The notes beneath the pieces were generated by a model. It worked only from the letters and a program-made list of their open reading frames with translations, made no database searches and was not told the origin of the DNA. This document shows, in pieces, positions 58,245 through 64,000 of a DNA stretch of 64,000 nucleotides (the stretch's first letter is position 1; every line of letters begins with the position of its first letter). A program made the position numbers and the translations under genes. Location of the stretch: assembly GCA_021018815.1 (NCBI GenBank), contig JAITYX010000163.1, positions 62,001 to 126,000 of the forward strand. The letters are read 5' to 3'. This stretch comes from Talinum fruticosum (Eukaryota; Streptophyta; Magnoliopsida; Caryophyllales; Talinaceae).

Positions 58245-58739
58245 AGTTCATGTACCATTTGAGCAAATGAAATATCAGAGTTATGATGCCAATGTACCCC
58301 CACAAATTCAATTTAGTGTGGTTTTGTTTCTTTCAAGCCTTCAACATTCACAATTATGATGCCGATATACCTACACAGATTGTACGAGCGGATTGTTTCT
58401 TTCAAGCCGTCAATACTCAATTTAAGTGCCCAAGTTAACAACAAGCAAAATGAACCACAGTAGGCATTTTAGTTACTGAAAAGAAGGCACTTATACACAG
58501 GGCTATGCTAAATACATTGTCGTTCACGCAACTAGAAAACGTTGTCGTTCAAGCTAAAAGGAACAAGGCTAAGGTAGCTGAGTTTAGTTCATACAGTCAC
58601 TTTCGTACAATTGCAATCTCTAAAAATATTTATTAGTATACTTGTCCAAATTAATCACCAGTTTCAAATGTCAATATATAAAAAACAACTAAAAGAATTC
58701 TAATTCACAAAATTAAGACAAAACAGAAACAAGATGAGT
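58245..58739. other. No gene seen
   Basis: AT-rich sequence lacking domain matches on either strand. Confidence 0.4.
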
Positions 58740-59302
58740 AAGAAAATGTACCTAGAAAACATCTCTGGTGTGGGCTGCTCTGACATCTATTTTCGACGGC
58801 GGTAGGCTGCTGGGCGGGGCTGAGTAAGAGCGAGAGAGAGACGGATAAAGAAGGGATCCAGAGACAGAGAGGGGGAGGGGGAAATCGAGAGCCAGAGAGA
58901 GACTAAAGCCTGCGAGCTCAGGCACTAGGAGAGGCAGAGCGAGAGGGTAGAATGAAATAACACCGACAAGTTCAGGCACTGGGTAACAACAAGAGAGCGC
59001 CGACGACTTTAGGCAGCGAGAGGGTAGAACGAAAAAGCGCGGTGAGCTTAGGCAGCGAGAGGGTCCGGAAACCGACGAGAGGCAGAGCTAGATCTTGTAC
59101 AGTGTGAGAGGGTTTGGAAACTGGAGAGAGAGAGAGAGAGGGCATGGGTCGTAAACCCGTTTCCCCTCTCCCAGTGAAAAAACTAATTTTTCTTTTTTTG
59201 TTAAATTATAGTTCTATCTTTTGATCTCAGCCATTGAATCAAAATTAAATGGCTCAGATTAAAAGTCGCTACCTAATGGGTGAAATTCATCTAAAGTGAG
59301 AG

Positions 59303-59310
<8 letters not shown>
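58740..59310 (-). mobile_element. Probable right end of a second Mutator-like element
   Basis: Toward the (TA)n at 59311 the bases resemble a MULE end: 'ctcagccattgaatcaaaat' and 'gtgagagctttta', with a GC-rich purine block (58780-59170) just inside, as in 40729-46488. The left partner end was not found, so the element is truncated or the call is wrong. Confidence 0.35.
58910..59075. repeat. Degenerate minisatellite, GAGAGGGTAGAA unit
   Basis: Words 'cgagagggtagaa(t/c)gaaa' and 'ttaggcagcgagagggt' recur at about 58940, 59026 and 59057, with spacing 31-86. Confidence 0.5.

Positions 59311-59352
<42 letters not shown>
59311..59352. repeat. (TA)n microsatellite
   Basis: About 21 TA repeats next to the putative element end. 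Confidence 0.9.
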
Positions 59353-59354
<2 letters not shown>

Positions 59355-60365
59355 GCAAAGAGTTACAATAATCATCATTATTGTATTTTTTTTTTTTGGC
59401 TTGGGATCTTAGTAGTTGGTTATTCTTTACCGATTAAAAGTCTATTAAATTTGAGAATTGATTGTAGATATTGGGAAGATGAGAAGAACGAGGTCACGGA
59501 GTTACTAAGAGTATTATCTTTTCAATTAATTGGAAAACAAATGAAAAGCCTCCAATAAATTAAAGAGTATTGTAGAAATGAGAAGAAAAAATCAGTATAA
59601 AAGGGGACTATGGAGTCGAGAGCATTGTCTCCTTAGTTCTCTTACTCTTTTCTTCCTCATCTTCTTCTTTCATGTTTTTTGTTGTTTTGAAAAAGAAATT
59701 AGAGTATTGATTGTAAAACAGAAAAATGAAAATAAGAAAGAGTTTCGGAGATTCAAAAATTGTCTTCTTTAATGTCTTATTGTTCTTCTTTATAGCTTTT
59801 CTTTTTTGAAAGATAGTATATACATACTGATAGAATTTGACAATTTCATTGTTTTTAGCTTCTAAGGGGCATTGCTTCATTAACTAGGATATGATTTGTA
59901 TCATTAAATCAAATTTGATTGCTAAAGGGAGTAATTTACTATGAAAAGGGGCATTGCTTCATGAGGCTATCCATGATATCTTCCTCTTCTTCTTTTTGGT
60001 AGCCTTTTAGCTTTTGCTTTTAATCTTGTACTATCTTTCTCCCTATTATTTTCTCCATCTCTTTGTTCCCTTCATCTTTCTTTTCTACCTTTATTTTACT
60101 CCATATTATATTATTTTAGTTTATTTTAGAGATATTAGATCAGTTAGTAAGCCAATAAAGCACAAGTTTGACACATTTACCTTACGGGAAAAAATTAGAT
60201 AATTTAAATAATTATTCTGGAAATTTTTGTTAAATTGGTAATAAATTAATTTGAATTATTAATTTAATCGCCTAATAGTTTTTCTTAGTTAGATCATAGT
60301 TTTTGCGTAAATTCTTTTCCTCACAAAATCATTCATATTCTCACAATATAAATTATTTTATGTTA
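59353..60365. other. AT-rich DNA; no supported gene
   Basis: Frames at 59578-59772 and 60014-60202 are low-complexity or hydrophobic by base composition, with no domain. A short direct repeat 'ggggcattgcttcat' occurs at 59867 and 59949. Confidence 0.45.
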
Positions 60366-60798
60366 ATTTATGTCAGTGTGATTTGCAATTATAATTCAAA
60401 AAGTATTTACTTAGTTGTAATGGCTAGCTATCATACATTAAGGCGACGGGTTTTGTCATGAGAAAGATAAAATGCAACAAGAAATTAAAATAACGAGCCT
60501 ATTGAATGAAAGATGAATTTATAACTTGATTTGTTGAAGGGATTGGACGAAAAAAAAAAAATTAGGAAAGTGTCAAAGAATGTCGAGGGGTGTACGTAAG
60601 AGAGAACGTGGATATCAATAATTTCAAAACGATGTGATGATTAAAATACTTTAATTCAGTTTTGAAAAATATGTGTAAAAATAAGTAGAAGTATATATTG
60701 TTTATTTTTAAATTAGTAATTAAGGATGTAATCCTTAGTATGAATTATTTCTTTTTTTATTTCATCCAATTTATTAAAAAGAGAATAATGCAATTTAT
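60366..60798 (+). repeat. Direct repeat, copy 1 (~430 bp)
   Basis: Begins 'atttatgtcagtgtgatttg' and ends 'agaataatgcaatttat'. It matches 61643-62053 at about 85% by eye, with small indels. Confidence 0.85.
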
Positions 60799-61642
60799 AT
60801 ATACTATGCATTTACATTTGAAAAAACAAAAATACTGCATCATATTTGTTAACTTTATCCATTTCTTCAACCTTGTCCTTTGCTTTTATCGTGAAATGAA
60901 ATGCATAGTTGAAAATATTGAGTTGAACTTTAATATGATTTCTACAATAAAAAACTTTTTTAAATGGAAATCAAAAATAAAATAATATGCTATTTATTAA
61001 TCAAAATTATTCACTCAATTAGTTGTAGATTTTTTAAGATTGCATATAGACTCCCTTATTTTTAATACTAGTCTAGACTCGCTTATGCGAAGAAAAAGTT
61101 GTACAATGTATACCTTAAGAAACGATTGAATCACTCGAGTAATGTTGTACATTGAGTTCATTTTCCTCGATCACTTGATCTTGTTAAATGTTTTCACCCT
61201 AAACAATCTTCTTATACATGTTATCCCCGCATGGGGAAAACGCTTTCTCGATACATCAAATTTATCGAGCCCAACACATAAAAATTATCGAGCCCAATTC
61301 ACATTCATCTTTTAATCATTCTAAATTTTTAAAGAATAAACAAATAATCTAAGAAAAATTAAACGAAAACGCACTTGGAAAAACATAATCAAGGTTTTAA
61401 GATTACACACGTCATTTAGAACATTAAGAAGCCAATCCCCTTTATGAATTAAACAATTTAAATAAACCTCACTCATATAACTCTAGGGACAAGTGTGACA
61501 ATTTATTTGGGTAGCAAAGATAAATATTAGTAGGAAAAGAAATAAAATATGATTGGTAGAAATTGAATTAGACGACTCATAAATGACAAGTAAATATCAT
61601 TGTATCACAAATTAATATTCCAATATAAAGTACACCAAATTC
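60799..61642. other. Spacer between direct repeats; no gene seen
   Basis: AT-rich. 'ttatcgagccca' occurs twice near 61261-61295. No TE coding is recognised. Confidence 0.45.
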
Positions 61643-62053
61643 ATTTATGTCAGTGTGATTTGCAATCATATTCAAAAATTTTTGTAACTATCATTCATTA
61701 AGGCAAGGGGTTTTTTCATTAGAAAAATAAAATGCAACAAGAAATTAAAATAACGAGCCTATTGAATGAATGAATTTGTAACTTGATTTGTTGGAGATTG
61801 AAGAGGGCAAAAAACATTAGGAAAGTGTCAAAGAATGTTGAGAGGGTGTACATAAGAGAGAGCATGAATATCAATAATTTCAAAACCATGTGATGAATAA
61901 AATGTCTTAATTCAGTTTTCAAAAACATTTGTATAAATACGCATATATATTGTTTATTTTTTGATTAGTAACTAATGATCTAATCTTTACTATGAATTAT
62001 TTCTTATTTTTTTATTTGATCCGATTTATTCAAAAAAGAATAATGCAATTTAT
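61643..62053 (+). repeat. Direct repeat, copy 2 (~410 bp)
   Basis: Second copy of 60366-60798. It ends exactly where LINE coding begins. Confidence 0.85.
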
Positions 62054-63420
62054 TCGATCGGTTTAATGCAACGAACAAAGCAAACAGATTGGACAGACTT
62101 GGGGAGATCAATATTCCAAAATTTTCTTCTCTTCCATTACCCAAAGGAAGCAAGCAAACCTTGTCCATTCTCTTACGAGAGGAGGATCGAAGAAAAGAAG
62201 TGACAGACGAGGTGAATGATCACCTGGTAAAATATTTCACCAACATGCTTGGCCAAGGGTCGGAGTACGGAACCTCCTGCCCTCGGGAGATTTTTCAGTG
62301 TGGCTCTGTTCTAAGTTTAGACCAACAGGTAACCATCTGCAAAACCTTGACCCTGCAGAAGTCAAGTCGAGTACTATTCATCATACCCGATGTGAAGTCA
62401 CCAGGTCCGGATGGATATAATAGTGGCTTTTATAAAAAAAAATGTTGGGAACAAGTAGGTGCTACCTTCATTGCTGCTATTTTGGAGTTTTTCTCAACTG
62501 GACAGATGCTAAAACAGGTTGGTCATACTAACCTAGTCCTTGTACCTAAAATAGCTTGTCCTAAGAGTGCAGGTGATTTTTTACCTATTGCTTGTTGCAC
62601 TCGTGTCTGTATAAGTGCATTTCAAAACGGTTGTGCTTAAGACTTAGAGAAGTCTTACCCCATTTGGTAGAAAATACTCAATGTTCTTTTCTATAGGGAG
62701 GGAAATGGTCCATAATATTATGCTCCGTCAAGAACTTACTAAAGGTTATGGCAGGAAACATAGTAGCCCAAAATGTTTGATGAAAGTTGATTTGCGAAAA
62801 GCATATGACTCTATACACCATAACTTTGTAGAGGAGGTGCTTAATGGATTCCACTTTCCTCGAAATTTAGGGAATTGATAATGATATGCTTGAAATCAGC
62901 ATACTTTTTTGATATGTGTTAATGGAGATAGCCATGGTTTTTTAAGGGAGAAAGAAGTTTGAGGAAAGGGGACCCTATCTCCCTCGGTTATTTGTCTTAG
63001 TTATGGAGTGCTTCAATAGAGTGATTATATGCCAAATAACAAGAAGTAGCTTTCATTACCATTCCAGATGCAAAAGTCTTAAGATGAGTCAACTTGCGTT
63101 TGCTAATGACTTATTCCTCTTTTGCAAAGCTGAAGAGAACTCACTCAAATGCTTCTTGATCGCTTTCGAAAAGTTTACAAAGACTTCAAGTATGAAAATC
63201 AATCCTCACAAGTCTATAATGGTTGTGTCCGGAGTAAAGTAGGAAACAAAAAGTATTTGATTAGACTCTTTGGATTTAGTAAAGGGAAACTCCCATTCAA
63301 ATACTTGGGAGTACCATCACCGCTTGAAGACTATCCACATCGATTGCCAACTCCTAGTAGACAAGATAATTACAAAAATCAATGTCTAGGGGTCGAGAAA
63401 TATGTCTTATGCTAGGAGAG
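62054..63420 (+). pseudogene. L1-type LINE reverse transcriptase, 5'-truncated
   Basis: The frame from 62089 contains 'VKSPGPDGYNSGFYKKKCWE' (about 62395-62455) and 'QVGHTNLVLVPKIACPKSAG', the first RT motifs of plant L1 LINEs. Next come 'REMVHNIMLRQELTKGYGRK' and 'CLMKVDLRKAYDSIHHNFVE' (62700-62830; the D of the KxDxxKAFD motif kept), then 'LAFANDLFLFCKAEE' (63095-63135), where the usual catalytic F/YADD reads FAND: the first catalytic D is changed to N. Endonuclease and 5' parts are absent. Stops lie between the blocks. Confidence 0.88.
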
Positions 63421-63429
63421 CAATATTCA

Positions 63430-64000
63430 TGTAACGCCCTAATTTGACCATTATTAATTTATACTCTATAGATAAACACATTAGAATAATGCAACAGAAT
63501 ATTAAGTTATGTGAGGGCGTTACCGCCGTCCCTCATCGAGAGACAAAGCTAAACATTAAAATATGATAACACGACAATCTTTTTCATCCGCATCAACCGC
63601 CCAAACTCATAGTTCCATAACTCCATAACCAATATTTACACAACTCCAACCATTAAACATGAATTCTTCCCACAAAAGGCAACTTACCATTTAACAAAGG
63701 TACCCACCGTTGCTGATATACTTAAGAGTAAGAGCCAAAGAACAATCCACTGCTCCGAGTCAACATTTCGTGGTTTGTTTACTCCTGTCTCTTCCTGCTA
63801 AATGCTAGCATGTTTTTCTCTTTCTAAAAACAATTATAAAACAAGAATGAGCCATAGAGCCAGCATGTTACCCTTGTACTCGTAAAAATATTATAAAAGC
63901 CAGTGAGCGTGCGCAGTACATTTGAAATTGGTTTTAAAAGTTATTTATGTGTAAAACTGCAGTAAATTCACTATGCATTAAGTATTGGAATATCTTAGGA
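63430..64000 (+). mobile_element. Start of a further TGTAAC-type LTR (runs off the window)
   Basis: TGTAACGCCCTAATTTGACC begins just after the LINE, followed by 'gggcgttaccgccgtccctc', which parallels 'cattacgccgcccttaccgg' in the LTR at 22796. Its right end and duplication lie outside. Confidence 0.7.

Noticed and set aside
60366..62053. Calling the direct repeats LTRs of a small retrotransposon
   Set aside because: Ends do not show clear TG...CA, and I could see no PBS, PPT or target duplication.

Overview
The window reads as intergenic heterochromatin of a flowering plant, most likely a eudicot. It is AT-rich and almost entirely a nest of decayed transposable elements (Ty3/gypsy, Ty1/copia, LINE, Mutator, CACTA and hAT-like). 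Almost every long open frame is a TE remnant or low-complexity noise. I found no intact host gene. The only non-TE-like coding pieces are a possible gene fragment (about 40265-40600) and a decayed plant-mobile-domain gene (55651-56185). Family names rest on translated motifs, long terminal repeat (LTR) ends, target-site duplications (TSDs), primer-binding sites (PBS) and polypurine tracts (PPT) read by eye; no database search was run.

Layout. (1) 1-3729: plus-strand Tat-like Ty3/gypsy pol (RT, RNase H, second RNase H, integrase), broken by stops and by a 312-bp shrunken solo LTR (3227-3538). (2) 3756-35230: a minus-strand Tat-like element, with 3' LTR 3756-5761, PPT 5762-5780, a 3' region with a minisatellite, a gag pseudogene (7640-8499) but no pol, a 5' leader with another minisatellite, PBS 20251-20270 and 5' LTR from 20271. 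Its leader took a CACTA transposon (8868-13410, TSD TTG) and a solo LTR of its own family (13754-19374, TSD ATATG). That solo LTR itself received a different ~3-kb solo LTR (14686-17645) and a 587-bp hAT-like element (18566-19152). (3) 21044-35131 (TSD ATTAC): an Athila-like element inserted in that 5' LTR. It keeps gag and protease but has no RT, RNase H or integrase. Its gag frame is split by a solo LTR (22796-25726, TSD TTGAG) and its 3' LTR by another (31555-34929).

(4) 35231-39767: Ty1/copia remains (LTR scraps, RT/RNase H, then an env-like third ORF behind its own TATA-like region). They are followed by a (TA)n-flanked inverted-repeat element (39826-40673) holding a gene-like exon, and by a Mutator-like element with ~115-bp terminal inverted repeats (TIRs) and a FAR1-type transposase pseudogene (40729-46488). 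(5) 46503-49383: copia LTR scraps. (6) 49384-54893: 3' LTR of another minus-strand Tat-like element, carrying a nested 3.46-kb solo LTR (50216-53675, TSD AGTAA), which holds the second copy of the 587-bp hAT-like element (51256-51842, TSD CATATATA). (7) 55290-59352: plant-mobile-domain pseudogene, tRNA-like repeats and a probable second Mutator-like end. (8) 59353-64000: AT-rich DNA with a ~420-bp direct repeat, a 5'-truncated L1-type LINE (62054-63420), and the start of another TGTAAC-type LTR at 63430.

Nothing here forms an operon or a working pathway. What the window shows is insertion order and LTR-LTR recombination: at least five solo or partial LTRs of ~3 kb and two Tat-family solo LTRs. 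The most distinctive signals are the paired 587-bp hAT-like elements, the gag-only and gag-protease-only elements, the inverted-repeat-flanked gene fragment, and three tRNA-shaped repeats near Mutator-like sequence.
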